Positions 63,716 to 64,000 of a DNA stretch of 64,000 bases are shown piece after piece (the first letter of the stretch is position 1; each line of letters opens with the position of its first letter). A model generated the notes under the pieces. It did no database searches. It was not told the origin of the DNA and saw nothing but the letters and a program-made list of their open reading frames with translations. Where the stretch lies: positions 964,501 to 1,028,500 of the forward strand of contig JACATO010000612.1 in assembly GCA_018389105.1 (NCBI GenBank). Reading direction: 5' to 3'. The translations under genes and the position numbers were made by a program. This DNA is from Nautilus pompilius. Lineage: Eukaryota; Mollusca; Cephalopoda; Nautilida; Nautilidae.

Positions 63716-64000
63716 GATAATGTCGGGTCGGAAGTGAGGTGTCACAATAGCCTCAGTGTTGTAAAATCTGCAAACTCCAGGAAACGCACCCTGCCACACC
63801 ACAGATGCGACTTCATGGTCACCAAGAAACACTGGGAGTAGTAGGGAAATACCACCCACACACACACACACACCAACAGCATCAAGGACAGCAGTCCCAT
63901 TCACCCCCCCCGGTAAGTTATAACCAGTCGTCTGAACCGCACAAATCTTTTAATCCGATTTAATTCCACGGCGAAAACCTGGAACATCCCGCGGGCTCTT
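63716..64000 (-). other. 5' region of the NT5DC gene, candidate first exon at the edge
   Basis: CG dinucleotides become frequent again. A minus-strand ATG at 63987-63985 opens 28 codons (MFQVFAVELNRIKRFVRFRR, then LVITYRGG) ending at a GTGAAT donor-like site after a run of eight G. The Arg/hydrophobic pattern resembles a mitochondrial presequence, as expected for some NT5DC proteins. The phase does not fit the next exon unless the G-run is off by one, so this is weak. A (CA)n run lies at 63858-63874. Confidence 0.2.

Overview
The window is eukaryotic: spliced genes with GT-AG introns of 0.3-9 kb, many decayed DNA transposons, microsatellites and a minisatellite. Gene content (Na+/K+-ATPase beta subunits, an NT5DC-family 5'-nucleotidase-domain protein, and a broken NHL/TRIM-like beta-propeller copy of a kind common in molluscs) suggests a lophotrochozoan invertebrate, most likely a mollusc. 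That placement is inference.

Layout. 1-16 kb: CpG-rich, mostly intergenic. It holds an NHL/TRIM-like pseudogene (minus, 1.46-2.46 kb), a hAT MITE with a perfect 8-bp target duplication (4028-4291), a 79-bp x3 tandem repeat (6.4-6.6 kb), hAT-like and mariner transposase remnants (9.2-11.05 kb), an (ATT)n tract, and a CT-rich array carrying eight perfect TGACGTCA palindromes (14.77-15.2 kb). 16.3-30.9 kb: Na+/K+-ATPase beta gene 1 (plus), with two alternative first exons (16329 and 20115) that end in the same splice phase and can both join five common exons. A second hAT MITE (19184-19355) sits between the two first exons. 33.75-40.1 kb: beta gene 2 (plus), a tandem paralogue with the same intron phases and three internal exons of identical length. 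42.5-61.2 kb: an NT5DC2/3-like gene on the minus strand, tail-to-tail with beta gene 2. Fifteen coding exons (467 residues) were placed, and the first exon lies near or beyond the right edge. 62.7-63.7 kb: a 13-copy GC-rich minisatellite in the 5' part of that gene.

The beta genes encode single-pass type II membrane glycoproteins that would partner the P-type ATPase alpha subunit (not in this window). The alternative first exons change only the cytoplasmic tail. The NT5DC gene is unrelated in function and keeps all HAD-phosphatase motifs. CpG density is high in 1-21 kb, drops in gene bodies, rises around the beta gene 2 first exon (33.3-34.4 kb) and again at the right edge, a pattern expected from gene-body methylation. 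I see no prokaryotic-type system, CRISPR array or rRNA, and no intact tRNA. The most interesting signals are the alternative beta first exons, the CRE-like array upstream of them, and a predicted GC-AG intron in the NT5DC gene.
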